Counted from the stretch's first letter, positions 16,050 through 27,106 are shown. The stretch is DNA of 64,000 bases from Streptomyces sp. T12 (GCF_028736035.1 NZ_CP117866.1:2604001-2668000); one strand, 5' to 3'. A program made the numbers and translations. The notes: a model not told the origin generated them from the sequence alone.

Positions 16050-16697
16050 CTACGCGCCGGTCGGGTCCTCGCCCCGGTCGAGGGCCTTCCAGAGCTCCTC
16101 GGGCCGGTCGGGGTCGGTGGCCTCGGCCTTGCGGCGCGGCCGGGGGGTGCCGCCGCGCTCGTAGCGGCCGGACATCCCGGGCCACAGCCGGCCGTAGCGC
16201 AGGGCCAGTAGCCCGGCGAGCAGGATCAGGGCGCCACCGGCGGCCGCGACGTACGGCCAGGCGGTGTGTGTGAGGGCCTGGACGGTGGCCGAGGTGTCGC
16301 CGGAGGCCTGCGCGGCCTTCTCGTCGAGCGCGGAGCTGTCGGAAGCGCCGAGCAGGGCCGCTGCGACGGTGCCGGCGCCGGAGAGCGCGAGCAGGCCGGC
16401 GACCATGAAGCGGCCGGCCCGGCGGACGGCGAAGACGGCGACGAGCGCGGCCAGCCCCACTATGGCCAGGGCCGCGGGGACGCCGGTGACGTCGCTGCCC
16501 TTGGCAATCAGCGGGAACGGGCCGTCGGCCACCGTCACGGTGCCCTCCGACCAGCGCTGCCGGGTGGCGAGCAGCGCCACGACCGCGCCGAGCGCCCCGC
16601 ACAGCAGGGCGACGGCGAGACTCATACGGCCGGCCCGGGCGGAACCGGGGGCTTCGGAACGGGGGTGCGGTACAGCAGTCACGTACTCCACTATCAC
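16050..16697 (-). CDS. Trp biosynthesis-associated membrane protein (TIGR02234 type)
   Basis: The 215-residue protein has four membrane helices: a pair near residues 25-44 and 75-95, another near 97-116 and one near 147-167. The motif TRQRWSEGTVTVADG after helix 1 is characteristic of the family that accompanies trp genes in actinomycetes. It is encoded right after trpE on the same strand. The function is unknown; tryptophan transport or sensing is only suggested by context. The GTG at 16697 gives the longest form, and the GTG at 16682 is nearly as good. Confidence 0.85.
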   Translation of the reverse strand: MIVEYVTAVPHPRSEAPGSARAGRMSLAVALLCGALGAVVALLATRQRWSEGTVTVADGPFPLIAKGSDVTGVPAALAIVGLAALVAVFAVRRAGRFMVAGLLALSGAGTVAAALLGASDSSALDEKAAQASGDTSATVQALTHTAWPYVAAAGGALILLAGLLALRYGRLWPGMSGRYERGGTPRPRRKAEATDPDRPEELWKALDRGEDPTGA

Positions 16698-16750
16698 CCG
16701 AACCCCGAACGATCAGTCACCCGGGGTTCGGATGAGAGGGCCACCCGGGT

Positions 16751-18238
<1,488 letters not shown>

Positions 18239-18249
18239 GGCGGCTGACC

Positions 18250-18648
18250 TTACTGATCCGTGGCCGGTACGCCGGAATCGGCGTCCTTGAGCAGCACATC
18301 CACGTCGAAGCAGGTGCGCGCGCCGGTGTGGCAGGCGGCGCCGACCTGGTCGACCTTGACGAGCACGGTGTCGGCGTCGCAGTCGAGGGCGACGGACTTG
18401 ACCCACTGGAAGTGGCCGGAGGTGTCGCCCTTGACCCAGTACTCCTGACGGCTGCGCGACCAGTAGGTGCAGCGGCCGGTGGTGAGCGTGCGATGCAACG
18501 CCTCGTCGTCCATCCAGCCGAGCATCAGCACCTCTCCGGTGTCGTACTGCTGGGCGATGGCGGGCAGGAGCCCGTCCGCGCTGCGCTTGAGGCGCGCGGC
18601 GATCTCGGGGTCCAGCCGACTGGGCTGGCTGGGCGTGCTCGTGGTCAT
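18250..18648 (-). CDS. hisI: Phosphoribosyl-AMP cyclohydrolase
   Basis: HisI hydrolyses phosphoribosyl-AMP, the third step of histidine synthesis. The 132-residue protein lacks the C-terminal HisE domain, as is usual in actinomycetes. It shows [33 protein letters not shown] and the Zn/Mg-binding CDADT plus CHTGARTCF Cys residues. I used the ATG at 18648 (MTTSTPSQ); an ATG at 18657 is possible. It is joined to trpE rather than to the main his operon 2.7 kb away. Confidence 0.95.
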   Translation of the reverse strand: MTTSTPSQPSRLDPEIAARLKRSADGLLPAIAQQYDTGEVLMLGWMDDEALHRTLTTGRCTYWSRSRQEYWVKGDTSGHFQWVKSVALDCDADTVLVKVDQVGAACHTGARTCFDVDVLLKDADSGVPATDQ

Positions 18649-18695
18649 GCCTGCCATTGTGCCGCGCGCCACTGACAACCCTGGGTGACCGTCCA

Positions 18696-18725
18696 TTGGG
18701 CGGACCTCGTACGTGGTCGTAGGCT
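18696..18725 (+). promoter_or_regulatory. Putative promoter for a leaderless mRNA
   Basis: TTGGGC (18696-18701) and TAGGCT (18720-18725) are 18 bases apart. The -10-like element ends 6 bases before the ATG at 18732 and there is no Shine-Dalgarno sequence, which fits a leaderless transcript. Confidence 0.4.
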
Positions 18726-18731
18726 GACTGC

Positions 18732-19367
18732 ATGTCGACCTTCGCCAAGCGTGAACGACTTCTCCTGGCCGACCTCTTGGAGGCCGAGGGCCCGGACGCC
18801 CCCACCCTCTGCGAGGGCTGGACGACCCGTGATCTCGCCGCGCACGTAGTGGTGCGCGAGCGCCGCCCCGACGCTGCCGCCGGCATTCTGATCAAGCCGC
18901 TCGCGCCACGCCTGGACAGGGCGATGGAGGAGTTCGCGGCGAAGCCGTACGAGGAGCTGATCCAACTCATCCGCACCGGCCCGCCGCGCTTCTCGCCCTT
19001 CCAGCTCAAGCAGATCGACGAGGCGTCGAACACGATCGAGTTCTACGTCCACACGGAGGACGTCCGCCGGGCCCAGCCGGACTGGACGGCGCGCGAACTC
19101 GATCCGGTGTTCCAGGACGCCCTCTGGTCGCGCCTGGAGCGCTCCGCCCGCCTGATGGGCCGCAGCGCACCCACAGGCCTGGTGCTGCGCCGCCCCGACG
19201 GCCAGACGGCGGTCGCCCACCGGGGCACGCCGGTCGTCACGGTGACCGGCGAGCCGTCGGAGCTGCTGATGTTCTCCTACGGCCGCCAGAGCGCCGCCAA
19301 GGTCGAGCTGGACGGCGACAAGGACGCGATCGCCAAGCTGCACGAGGGCAAGCAGCTGGGGATCTGA
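18732..19367 (+). CDS. TIGR03085/MDMPI-like metal-binding protein
   Basis: The 211-residue protein belongs to the DinB-like superfamily of mycothiol-dependent maleylpyruvate isomerase relatives (TIGR03085 type). The N-terminal four-helix part starts [18 protein letters not shown] and contains [20 protein letters not shown], with the first metal-ligand His; a further conserved His lies in [15 protein letters not shown]. The C-terminal part (about 140-205) forms an SCP2-like alpha/beta domain. The substrate is unknown; a mycothiol-linked reaction is inferred from the family. It ends only four bases from the convergent MFS gene, with no terminator between. Confidence 0.82.
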   Translation: MSTFAKRERLLLADLLEAEGPDAPTLCEGWTTRDLAAHVVVRERRPDAAAGILIKPLAPRLDRAMEEFAAKPYEELIQLIRTGPPRFSPFQLKQIDEASNTIEFYVHTEDVRRAQPDWTARELDPVFQDALWSRLERSARLMGRSAPTGLVLRRPDGQTAVAHRGTPVVTVTGEPSELLMFSYGRQSAAKVELDGDKDAIAKLHEGKQLGI

Positions 19368-19371
19368 GAGG

Positions 19372-20628
19372 TCACTTCGGGAGTTCGGCGCGGCGCAGAC
19401 CGGGCACGCACAGGGCGATCACTCCGCCCAGCCCGCACACCGCCGCGCTGACCACGAAGACCGGGCCGGTGCCCCAGGCGCCGATGGCGGTGGCAGACAG
19501 GGGCATGCTGAGCGGCGCGAATCCGAGGCTGACCAGCCCGGAGACGGCGGTGACGCGGCCCAGGTAGGCGGCGTCGGCCTGGGTCTGCAGCAGGGCGCCG
19601 CACATGGCGCCGCTGAGCCCGGCGAGCAGTCCGATGAGCAGGGCGACCCCGACGGCGGCGACCACGCCGGGCACGAAGGCCAGGGCGCCGATCGCGAACG
19701 ACCCGGCGAGGATCGTGTACCCCGCCACCTGCCCGGCGTGCGGCAGGCGTCCGCGCACGGTCAGCAGCAGGGACGCGGCACCCGCGCCGACGCCGAAACC
19801 GGCGAGCACCCAGCCCATTCCGGAGGCACCCCAGCCGCGCTCGTCGGCCAGCAGGGTCAGGCCGACGTTGAGCGGGCCGACGAAGCCGAGGTCGCCGAGG
19901 GCGATGGCCAGCATCAGCGGAGCGAGCACCTGGTGGCGGCGGATGTAGCCGAGGCCGGCCACCAGATCGCGCCAGGCGGTGCCGGCCTGCGCGGCCGCCT
20001 TGTCGTCGGCGGGCAGCTCACGTACGCGCACGGAGATCAGCAGTGGCACCGACACCGCGATGAGCAGTCCGGCGAGGCCGAACGCGGCCGCCGCGCCCCC
20101 GACCGCGACCCCGAGACCGCCGAGCGGAGCGCCGATGACGCTCGCGAAGCGGATCCCGAGACCTCGCATGCCCTGCACGCGCGCGAGCTGGTCGCGTGTC
20201 GTCACGCGCGCGGGGAGCGCGCCCACGGCCGGCATGAACACGGCGTCGACGGTGCCGAAGACCAGGGCGAGCGCGGCCAGCGGCCACAGGCCCGGGGTGG
20301 TGAGGAACAGCAGCCCGGCCACCGCGAGGACGGCCGCGCACCGCACCGCGTCGCTGCCGATGACGACCTTGCGCGGCCCGAGCCGGTCGGCGATCACTCC
20401 CCCACCCAGCATCAGCAGCGCCCGCGGCACGGCGCTCACCGCCATGACCACTCCGGCCTGGGACGGCGAACCGGCCTGTACGGCCGCCCAGGACAGGGCG
20501 ATGTAGTAGACGCTGTCGCCGATCATCGAGGAGGTGTAGGCGGCGAGCCAGCGCAGGACGTTGGGGTCGCGGTGGGCGGGGCGCTCCGCGACCGGTGTGG
20601 CCTCTGGGGCGGTGAGCGTCGAAGGCAC
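19372..20628 (-). CDS. MFS transporter, probable efflux pump
   Basis: The 418-residue protein has 12 predicted membrane helices and the major facilitator loop motif GGGVIADRLGPRKVV between helices 2 and 3. The start LRWLAAYTSSMIGDSVYYIALSW resembles MefA/enterobactin-exporter-like (MFS_3) pumps for drugs or siderophores. The GTG at 20628 follows GAGAGGA and begins 10 bases after the stop of the ArsR-type regulator gene. The pair is thus probably co-transcribed and controlled by that regulator. The substrate is unknown. Confidence 0.88.
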   Translation of the reverse strand: MPSTLTAPEATPVAERPAHRDPNVLRWLAAYTSSMIGDSVYYIALSWAAVQAGSPSQAGVVMAVSAVPRALLMLGGGVIADRLGPRKVVIGSDAVRCAAVLAVAGLLFLTTPGLWPLAALALVFGTVDAVFMPAVGALPARVTTRDQLARVQGMRGLGIRFASVIGAPLGGLGVAVGGAAAAFGLAGLLIAVSVPLLISVRVRELPADDKAAAQAGTAWRDLVAGLGYIRRHQVLAPLMLAIALGDLGFVGPLNVGLTLLADERGWGASGMGWVLAGFGVGAGAASLLLTVRGRLPHAGQVAGYTILAGSFAIGALAFVPGVVAAVGVALLIGLLAGLSGAMCGALLQTQADAAYLGRVTAVSGLVSLGFAPLSMPLSATAIGAWGTGPVFVVSAAVCGLGGVIALCVPGLRRAELPK

Positions 20629-20638
20629 GTCGGTCCTC

Positions 20639-21229
20639 TCAGGTCCGGAACGGGAAGGCGTACGTGTGCAGCGCGACGTTCTCGCGCCCCTCGGTCTCTC
20701 CTGCGGCGTCGGCGGCGCGGCCCTGCTCGTCGTACCGGCGGAGCAGGGCGAGCAACTCCTTGTTCAGCTCGACCAGTTCGTCCGCCGTGAGACGCAGGTT
20801 GGACTCGGAGGACTCGGCCGCCCGGTTCCACTCGGGGCCCCAGTGGGCCCGCTCGTCGAGCCAGCGTCGGTACATGTCCGTGCGCTGCTCGGCGAAGAGC
20901 CTGCTCGCGGCCGTGTGCGCGGCCGCCTTCTCCGGGGCGTCGCGGAAGTCCTCGTCGCGGATGCTCACGCCGTCCGAGGCGGGCCGCCACCACCGCTCGC
21001 GACCGTCCGCGCTCTGCGGCTCGGCCTCCTCGATGAGCCCGTGCTCGGCGAGCTTGCGCAGGTGGTAACTGACCAGTGAGACCGCCTCGTCGACCTGCTC
21101 GGCGAGCTGTGAGGCGGTGGCGACCTGGGCGATCGTCAGCCCTCGCAGAAGGTTCATCCGCAACGGGTGGGCGAGCGCCTTGAGGGTGCCCAGGTCCGTG
21201 ATCCGGCGGTCTCTTTCGCTGCCTGTCAT
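20639..21229 (-). CDS. ArsR-type winged-helix transcriptional regulator
   Basis: The 196-residue protein has an N-terminal ArsR/HTH_20-type winged helix (about residues 8-80: LGTLKALAHPLRMNLLRGL, then VSYHLRKLAEHGLIEEAE) and a helical C-terminal domain rich in Arg and Glu that probably binds a ligand or dimerises. There is no CxC metal motif, so it is more likely a drug or metabolite sensor than a metal sensor. GTGGGGGC precedes the ATG at 21229. The palindrome just upstream (21241-21294) is its likely operator, implying repression of itself and the MFS pump. Confidence 0.88.
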   Translation of the reverse strand: MTGSERDRRITDLGTLKALAHPLRMNLLRGLTIAQVATASQLAEQVDEAVSLVSYHLRKLAEHGLIEEAEPQSADGRERWWRPASDGVSIRDEDFRDAPEKAAAHTAASRLFAEQRTDMYRRWLDERAHWGPEWNRAAESSESNLRLTADELVELNKELLALLRRYDEQGRAADAAGETEGRENVALHTYAFPFRT

Positions 21230-21240
21230 GCCCCCACCGT

Positions 21241-21294
21241 AGATACGAAAGGAAAGTTGCACAATAGATTTTGCGCAATTTCCCTTTCGTATCT
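21241..21294. promoter_or_regulatory. Palindromic operator/promoter of the ArsR-MFS pair
   Basis: The arms AGATACGAAAGGAAA (21241-21255) and TTTCCCTTTCGTATCT (21279-21294) are inverted repeats with one extra base. Nested inside are TTGCACAA (21257-21264) and TTGCGCAA (21271-21278), 6 bases apart. The AT-rich centre differs sharply from the flanking GC-rich DNA. It ends 11 bases from the regulator start. Confidence 0.75.
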
Positions 21295-21305
21295 GCCCAC
21301 GAGAA

Positions 21306-21336
21306 AGCCCCGGCCGCGTCGAGCGCGACCGGGGCT
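21306..21336 (-). terminator. Terminator of the his operon
   Basis: AGCCCCGGCCGCG (21306-21318) and CGCGACCGGGGCT (21324-21336) form a 13-bp stem with one G-T type mismatch and a 5-base loop, 10 bases after the hisF stop. Confidence 0.82.
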
Positions 21337-21346
21337 CAGCCCGGTG

Positions 21347-22102
21347 TCAGCGGACGGGGTGCCCCGCCTCCCGCAACGCCTGCTTCACCTCGCCGATCCG
21401 CAGATCCCCGAAGTGGAACACGGACGCCGCGAGCACCGCGTCCGCGCCCGCCTCGACGGCCGGTGCGAAGTCGGCGAGCTTGCCGGCGCCGCCGGAGGCG
21501 ATGACCGGGACCGTCACGTGCTTGCGTACCGCCTCGATCATCTCGAGGTCGTAGCCGTCCTTCGTGCCGTCCGCGTCCATCGAGTTGAGCAGGATCTCGC
21601 CCGCCCCCAGCTCGGCGGCGCGGTGCGCCCACTCGACGGCGTCGATGCCGGTGCCCTTGCGGCCGCCGTGGGTGGTGACCTCGAAGGTGCCCTCGGGGGT
21701 GCGCCGCGCGTCCACCGACAGCACCAGCACCTGCCGCCCGAAGCGCTCGGCGATCTCACGGATCAGCTCGGGCCGGGCGATGGCGGCGGTGTTGACGCCC
21801 ACCTTGTCGGCGCCCGCGCGCAGCAGCTTGTCCACGTCCTCGGCCGTGCGGACGCCGCCGCCGACCGTCAGCGGGATGAACACCTGCTCGGCCGTACGGC
21901 GCACCACGTCGTACGTGGTCTCGCGGTTGCCCGACGAGGCGGTGATGTCCAGGAACGTCAGCTCGTCGGCGCCCTCGGCGTCGTACACCTTGGCCATCTC
22001 GACGGGGTCGCCCGCGTCGCGCAGGTTCTGGAAGTTGACGCCCTTGACGACCCGGCCGTTGTCCACGTCCAGGCAGGGGATGACTCGTACGGCCAGGGTC
22101 AT
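21347..22102 (-). CDS. hisF: Imidazole glycerol phosphate synthase, cyclase subunit
   Basis: HisF uses ammonia delivered by HisH to form imidazole-glycerol phosphate and AICAR. The 251-residue TIM barrel begins [20 protein letters not shown] and shows the duplicated phosphate sites [11 protein letters not shown] and [12 protein letters not shown]. The catalytic Asp residues lie in PCLDVD and in [15 protein letters not shown]. The ATG at 22102 overlaps the ridA stop. It is the last gene of the his operon. Confidence 0.97.
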   Translation of the reverse strand: MTLAVRVIPCLDVDNGRVVKGVNFQNLRDAGDPVEMAKVYDAEGADELTFLDITASSGNRETTYDVVRRTAEQVFIPLTVGGGVRTAEDVDKLLRAGADKVGVNTAAIARPELIREIAERFGRQVLVLSVDARRTPEGTFEVTTHGGRKGTGIDAVEWAHRAAELGAGEILLNSMDADGTKDGYDLEMIEAVRKHVTVPVIASGGAGKLADFAPAVEAGADAVLAASVFHFGDLRIGEVKQALREAGHPVR

Positions 22103-22497
22103 GACTGGGGTGCCTCTCGGTACGCCTCCACCTCGACCTCGACGACCAGGCTGGGGTCCACGAAGCCGGAGACGATGATCATGGATGTGGCGGGCCGGAC
22201 CGAGTCGAACAGCTCCTTGTGAGCGCGTCCGACCTCGTCCACGTCCCGGGCGTGGGTGATGTACATGCGCGTACGTACGACGTCGTCGCGGCCGAGCCCC
22301 AACTGCTTCAACGCCGCGAACGCGACGTTGAAGGCGTTGACCGTCTGCTCGTACGGACCGCCTCCGGCGATCTGGCCGTCCACTATGGACGTGCAGCCGG
22401 AGACCAGCACCAGGCCGTTCGGCAGTTCGACCGCCCGGGCGTAGCCGAAGGCGTCCTCCCAGGGCGCGCCCGTCGTGACGCGTCGTACGTCGCTCAC
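22099..22497 (-). CDS. RidA (YjgF/YER057c/UK114) family protein
   Basis: The 132-residue protein belongs to the RidA family, whose members hydrolyse reactive enamine/imine intermediates. It has [31 protein letters not shown] and the conserved [16 protein letters not shown] with the Arg that binds the carboxylate. It overlaps priA (GTGA) upstream and hisF (ATGA) downstream, so it is a full member of the his operon. A housekeeping role protecting this or the linked tryptophan pathway is inferred, not shown. Confidence 0.88.
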   Translation of the reverse strand: MSDVRRVTTGAPWEDAFGYARAVELPNGLVLVSGCTSIVDGQIAGGGPYEQTVNAFNVAFAALKQLGLGRDDVVRTRMYITHARDVDEVGRAHKELFDSVRPATSMIIVSGFVDPSLVVEVEVEAYREAPQS

Positions 22498-23219
22498 TCG
22501 GCTACCGCCTCCAGGGCCTCTTCCAAGGTGAACGCCTTCGCGTACAGGGCCTTCCCGACGATGGAGCCCTCGACACCGAGGGGCACCAGCTCGGCGATGG
22601 CCCGCAGGTCGTCCAGGGACGAGACACCGCCGGAGGCGACCACCGGGCGGTCCGTCGCCGCGCAGACGTTCTTCAGCAGCTCCAGGTTCGGGCCCTGCAG
22701 CGTGCCGTCCTTGGCGATGTCCGTGACGACGTAGCGCGCGCAGCCCTCGCTGTTGAGGCGCTCCAGCGTCTCGTAGAGGTCGCCGCCGTCGCGGGTCCAG
22801 CCGCGGCCGCGCAGGGTCGTGCCGCGTACGTCGAGGCCGACGGCGATCTTGTCGCCGTGCTCGGCGATGACCTTGGCGACCCACTCGGGGGTCTCCAGAG
22901 CGGCCGTGCCGAGGTTCACACGCGTGCAGCCCGTGGCGAGCGCGGCGGCCAGGGAGGCGTCGTCGCGGATGCCGCCGGACAGCTCCACCTTGATGTCCAT
23001 CGCCTTCGCGACCTCGGCGATCAGCTCACGGTTGTCGCCCGTGCCGAAGGCGGCGTCCAGGTCGACCAGGTGCAGCCACTCGGCGCCCGACCGCTGCCAG
23101 GCGAGGGCGGCCTCCAGCGGAGAGCCGTAGGAGGTCTCGGTGCCGGACTCGCCGTGCACGAGGCGGACGGCCTGGCCGTCGCGGACGTCGACGGCGGGGA
23201 GGAGTTCGAGCTTGGCCAT
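22494..23219 (-). CDS. priA: PriA: dual HisA/TrpF phosphoribosyl isomerase
   Basis: The 241-residue TIM barrel isomerises ProFAR in histidine synthesis. In actinomycetes the same enzyme also isomerises phosphoribosyl-anthranilate (TrpF step). It shows [19 protein letters not shown] with the catalytic Asp, [32 protein letters not shown] and [12 protein letters not shown]. No separate trpF is seen here beside trpCMBA and trpE, which fits dual use. The ATG at 23219 lies 4 bases after the hisH stop. Confidence 0.95.
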   Translation of the reverse strand: MAKLELLPAVDVRDGQAVRLVHGESGTETSYGSPLEAALAWQRSGAEWLHLVDLDAAFGTGDNRELIAEVAKAMDIKVELSGGIRDDASLAAALATGCTRVNLGTAALETPEWVAKVIAEHGDKIAVGLDVRGTTLRGRGWTRDGGDLYETLERLNSEGCARYVVTDIAKDGTLQGPNLELLKNVCAATDRPVVASGGVSSLDDLRAIAELVPLGVEGSIVGKALYAKAFTLEEALEAVAE

Positions 23220-23223
23220 GTCT

Positions 23224-23868
23224 CTACAGGGTTCCGATCCAGTTGGTGAGCAGCTGCGCTCCGGCGTCGCCGGACTTCTCGGGGTGGAACTGCGTGGCCC
23301 ACAGGGCGCCGTTCTCCACGGCGGCCACGAAGGGCTTGCCGTGCGTCGACCAGGTGACCTTGGGAGCCTGCATCAGCGGGTTGTGCACCTCCAGGGCCCA
23401 GTCGTGGACCGCGTAGGAGTGCACGAAGTAGAAGCGCGCGTCCGCGTCCAGGCCGGCGAACAGCTCGGTGCCGGCCGCCACGTCCACGGTGTTCCAGCCC
23501 ATGTGGGGCACGATGTCGGCCTGCAGCGGCTCGACCGAGCCGGGCCACTCGCCGAGGCCCTCGGTCTCGACGCCGTGCTCGATGCCCCGCGCGAACAGGA
23601 TCTGCATGCCGACGCAGATGCCCATCACCGGGCGCCCCCCGGCCAGCCGTCGCTCGACGACCCAGTCGCCGCGCGCCTCCTTCAGGCCCTGCATGCAGGC
23701 CGCGAAGGCGCCGACGCCCGGCACCAGCAGGCCGTCGGCGTTCATGGCCTTGTCGAAGTCACGGGTGATCTCGACGTCGGCTCCCGCGCGCGCGAGGGCG
23801 CGTTCGGCGGAGCGGACGTTGCCGAAGCCGTAGTCGAAGACGACGACCTTCTTCGAGACAGTGCTCAT
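23224..23868 (-). CDS. hisH: Imidazole glycerol phosphate synthase, glutaminase subunit
   Basis: HisH releases ammonia from glutamine for HisF. The 214-residue class I amidotransferase has [17 protein letters not shown], the oxyanion PGVGAF, the nucleophile Cys in [13 protein letters not shown] and the His/Glu pair in [10 protein letters not shown]. The ATG at 23868 shares one base with the stop of the small membrane protein gene, so the genes are coupled. Confidence 0.97.
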   Translation of the reverse strand: MSTVSKKVVVFDYGFGNVRSAERALARAGADVEITRDFDKAMNADGLLVPGVGAFAACMQGLKEARGDWVVERRLAGGRPVMGICVGMQILFARGIEHGVETEGLGEWPGSVEPLQADIVPHMGWNTVDVAAGTELFAGLDADARFYFVHSYAVHDWALEVHNPLMQAPKVTWSTHGKPFVAAVENGALWATQFHPEKSGDAGAQLLTNWIGTL

Positions 23869-24032
23869 CAGTTCCACACCTCCAGCCTCAGGATGCCCGC
23901 GACGAGACACATCGCGGCGCCGATCGACAGCAGCACGATGAGGCTCCTCGGCATCTGCTGCTTGGCGAAGGAGATGATCCCGCCGACGAGGAAGAGGCCG
24001 ACGACGATCAGGACCGTGGAAAGGCCGTTCAC
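23868..24032 (-). CDS. Small two-helix membrane protein inside the his operon
   Basis: The 54-residue protein has two hydrophobic segments, [19 protein letters not shown] (about 5-23) and [19 protein letters not shown] (about 31-49), joined by the basic loop KQQMPR, and ends RLEVWN. The GTG at 24032 overlaps the hisB stop and the end touches the hisH start, so it is translated as part of the operon. Similar small proteins occur at this place in other Streptomyces as I recall. No function is known. Confidence 0.8.
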   Translation of the reverse strand: MNGLSTVLIVVGLFLVGGIISFAKQQMPRSLIVLLSIGAAMCLVAGILRLEVWN

Positions 24033-24631
24033 AGCGCGCCCTTCGTGGAGGGCAGGATGCCGGCCGCGCGCGGGTCGCGCTCGGAGGCGTACCGCAGGGC
24101 CCGGGCCAGCGCCTTGAACTGGCACTCCACGATGTGGTGGGCGTTGCGCCCGTACGGCACGTGCACGTGCAGCGCGATCTGGGCCTGGGCGACGAAGGAC
24201 TCCAGGATGTGCCGGGTCATCGTGGTGTCGTACTCGCCGATCATCGGCGCCATGTTCTCGGGCTCGGTGTGCACGAGGTACGGGCGGCCGGACAGGTCGA
24301 CGGTGACCTGGGCGAGGGACTCGTCCAGCGGGACCGTGCAGTTGCCGAATCGATAGATCCCCACCTTGTCGCCGAGCGCCTGCTTGAAGGCGGCGCCCAG
24401 CGCGAGGGCGGTGTCCTCGATGGTGTGGTGCGAGTCGATGTGCAGGTCGCCCTCGGTCTTCACGGTCAGGTCGAACAGACCGTGCCGGCCGAGCTGGTCG
24501 AGCATGTGGTCGTAGAAACCGACGCCGGTCGACACATCGACCTTGCCGCTGCCGTCGAGACCGATCTCGACGAGCACCGACGTCTCCTTGGTGACCCGCT
24601 CGATTCTTCCGACGCGGCCTTCGCGAGTCAT
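24029..24631 (-). CDS. hisB: Imidazoleglycerol-phosphate dehydratase
   Basis: HisB dehydrates imidazole-glycerol phosphate using Mn2+. The 200-residue protein is the dehydratase alone, without the phosphatase domain of enteric HisB. It has the duplicated metal-binding signatures [13 protein letters not shown] and [14 protein letters not shown], then [18 protein letters not shown] and [18 protein letters not shown]. The ATG at 24631 overlaps the hisC stop by four bases. Confidence 0.97.
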   Translation of the reverse strand: MTREGRVGRIERVTKETSVLVEIGLDGSGKVDVSTGVGFYDHMLDQLGRHGLFDLTVKTEGDLHIDSHHTIEDTALALGAAFKQALGDKVGIYRFGNCTVPLDESLAQVTVDLSGRPYLVHTEPENMAPMIGEYDTTMTRHILESFVAQAQIALHVHVPYGRNAHHIVECQFKALARALRYASERDPRAAGILPSTKGAL

Positions 24632-25743
24632 GCGCTCTGCTCCTTCATCAGTTCACGTACCGCGTCGAGGAACGCGTCGTTCTCCTCCGGGGTTCCGGCG
24701 CTGACCCGCAGCCACCCCGGAATGCCGTTGTCCCGGACCAGCACACCCCGGTCGAGGATCTTCTGCCAGGCGGCGTGGGAGCCGCCCTCGTCGTCGAACC
24801 GCCCGAACTGCACGAAGTTCGCGTCGGACTCCACGACCTCGTATCCGGCCGCTCGCAACTCGCTCACCAGCCGGTCCCGCTCCGACTTCAGCTGCTCGAC
24901 GTACTTCAGCAGCGTGTCCGTGTGCTCCAGGGCGGCCAGAGCGGTCGCCTGGGTGACGGCCGACAGGTGGTAGGGCAGCCGTACGAGCTGGACGGCGTCC
25001 ACCACGGCCGGGTGCGCGGCGAGATAGCCGAGGCGCAGGCCGGCGGCGCCGAAGGCCTTGGACATCGTGCGGGAGACGACGAGATTCGGCCGACCTTCGA
25101 GCAGTGGCAGCAGCGAGTCGCCGTGGCTGAACTCGATGTACGCCTCGTCGACCACGACCATCGACGGCTTGGCCGCCTGCGCGGCCTCGTACAGGGCGAG
25201 GACCGTCTCGGGCGGGACCGCGTTGCCCGTGGGGTTGTTGGGGGTGGTGATGAAGACGACGTCCGGCCGGTGCTCGGCGATGGCCTTCTCGGCGGCGGCG
25301 AGGTCGATCGTGAAGTCCTCGTTGCGCGGACCCGAGATCCAACCGGTGCCGGTGCCACGCGCGATGAGGCCGTGCATCGAGTACGACGGCTCGAAGCCGA
25401 TGGCCGTACGGCCGGGCCCGCCGAAGGTCTGCAGCAGCTGCTGGATGACCTCGTTGGAGCCGTTGGCCGCCCAGACGTTCGCCAGGCCGACCTGGTAGCC
25501 GGACGTGTCCGTCAGGTACTTGGCGAGCTGGGTGCGCAGCTCGACCGCGTCCCGGTCCGGGTACCGGTTGAGGTTCCGGGCCGCCTCGCGGACGCGCTCG
25601 GCGATCCGTTCGACCAGCGGCTCGGGCAGCGGGTAGGGGTTCTCATTGATGTTCAGCCGTACGGGCACGTCCAACTGGGGCGCGCCGTAAGGGGACTTGC
25701 CGCGCAGTTCGTCCCGTACGGGGAGATCGTCGATGCCAGTCAC
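24628..25743 (-). CDS. hisC: Histidinol-phosphate aminotransferase
   Basis: HisC transfers an amino group from glutamate to imidazole-acetol phosphate. The 371-residue fold-type I PLP enzyme contains [45 protein letters not shown] and the PLP-Lys motif [17 protein letters not shown]. The GTG at 25743 lies in the hisD stop (GTGA) and the hisB start lies in its own stop. Confidence 0.97.
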   Translation of the reverse strand: MTGIDDLPVRDELRGKSPYGAPQLDVPVRLNINENPYPLPEPLVERIAERVREAARNLNRYPDRDAVELRTQLAKYLTDTSGYQVGLANVWAANGSNEVIQQLLQTFGGPGRTAIGFEPSYSMHGLIARGTGTGWISGPRNEDFTIDLAAAEKAIAEHRPDVVFITTPNNPTGNAVPPETVLALYEAAQAAKPSMVVVDEAYIEFSHGDSLLPLLEGRPNLVVSRTMSKAFGAAGLRLGYLAAHPAVVDAVQLVRLPYHLSAVTQATALAALEHTDTLLKYVEQLKSERDRLVSELRAAGYEVVESDANFVQFGRFDDEGGSHAAWQKILDRGVLVRDNGIPGWLRVSAGTPEENDAFLDAVRELMKEQSA

Positions 25744-27065
25744 TTGCTTCCGGGTACCTTCCAACCGAACCGAGCCTTGATCGCCGCACCGTGTGCCGGC
25801 AGGTCCTCCGCCTCCGCCAGCGTGACCACGTGATGCGCGACCTCGGCCAGCGCGTCCTTGGTGTAATCGACGATGTGGATGCCGCGCAGGAAGGACTGGA
25901 CGGACAGCCCGGAGGAGTGGCAGGCGCAACCGCCGGTCGGCAGGACGTGGTTGGAGCCGGCCGCGTAGTCGCCCAGCGACACCGGTGCCCAGGGGCCGAT
26001 GAAGATGGCGCCCGCGTTCCGCACGCGGTCGGCCACCGCGGCAGCGTCCGCCGTCTGGATCTCCAGGTGCTCGGCGCCGTAGGCGTCCACGACCCGCAGG
26101 CCCTCGTCGACCCCGTCGACCAGCACGATCGCGGACTGCCTGCCCTTGAGGGCCGGGACGATCCGGTCGTCGATGTGCTTGCTGGCCGCGACCTGCGGCT
26201 CCAGCTCCTTCTCCACCGCGTCCGCGAGCTCGACGGAGTCGGTGACGAGGACGGCGGCGGCGAGCGGGTCGTGCTCGGCCTGGCTGATCAGGTCGGAGGC
26301 GACGTGCACCGGGTCGGCGGTGGAGTCGGCCAGGATCGCGATCTCGGTCGGGCCCGCCTCGGCGTCGATGCCGATCTTGCCGGTGAAGTAGCGCTTGGCG
26401 GCGGCGACCCAGATGTTGCCGGGGCCGGTGACCATGTTGGCCGGCGGGCAGGACTCGGTGCCGTACGCGAACATCGCGACGGCGGTCGCGCCACCGGCGG
26501 CGTAGACCTCGTCGACACCGAGCAGCGCGCAGGCGGCGAGGATCGTCGGGTGCGGGAGGCCCCCGAACTCGGCCTGGGCCGGGGAGGCGAGGGCGATCGA
26601 CTCGACCCCCGCTTCCTGCGCGGGCACCACGTTCATGATCACGGAGGACGGGTAGACCGACCGGCCGCCGGGCGCGTACAGCCCGACACGGTCGACCGGC
26701 ACCCACTTCCCGGTCACGCTGCCGCCGGGCACGACCTGGGTCGTGTGGGCCGTACGGCGCTGTTCGCGGTGGACGAGACGGGCACGGCGGATGGACTCCT
26801 CCAGGGCCGCGCGCACGGCCGGGTCGAGCTCCTCCAACGCGCGCGTGAGCGCCGCTGCGGGCACCCGCACCTGGTCGAGCTTGACCCCGTCGAACTTCTC
26901 GGCGAAGTCGATCAGCGCCGCGTCGCCCCGATGATGCACGGCCTCGCAGATCGGACGCACCTTCTCCAGGGCGGCCGAGACGTCGAAGTCGGCTCGGGGC
27001 AGCAGGTCGCGCAGGGCGGGGCCCTCGGGAAGGGCGTCGCCGCGCAGATCGATTCGGGAGATCAC
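25740..27065 (-). CDS. hisD: Histidinol dehydrogenase
   Basis: HisD oxidises histidinol to histidine in two NAD-dependent steps and needs Zn. The 441-residue protein shows [20 protein letters not shown], the signature region [27 protein letters not shown] and [18 protein letters not shown]. The GTG at 27065 ([10 protein letters not shown]) is the first start with conserved sequence after it and follows GAGAG. It is the first gene of the his operon. A perfect small inverted repeat sits upstream at 27107-27123. Confidence 0.96.
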   Translation of the reverse strand: MISRIDLRGDALPEGPALRDLLPRADFDVSAALEKVRPICEAVHHRGDAALIDFAEKFDGVKLDQVRVPAAALTRALEELDPAVRAALEESIRRARLVHREQRRTAHTTQVVPGGSVTGKWVPVDRVGLYAPGGRSVYPSSVIMNVVPAQEAGVESIALASPAQAEFGGLPHPTILAACALLGVDEVYAAGGATAVAMFAYGTESCPPANMVTGPGNIWVAAAKRYFTGKIGIDAEAGPTEIAILADSTADPVHVASDLISQAEHDPLAAAVLVTDSVELADAVEKELEPQVAASKHIDDRIVPALKGRQSAIVLVDGVDEGLRVVDAYGAEHLEIQTADAAAVADRVRNAGAIFIGPWAPVSLGDYAAGSNHVLPTGGCACHSSGLSVQSFLRGIHIVDYTKDALAEVAHHVVTLAEAEDLPAHGAAIKARFGWKVPGSK

Positions 27066-27106
27066 GGGCTCAATTCTCTCAGACCCATGTCCGGCGTCGT
27101 TCGCGC

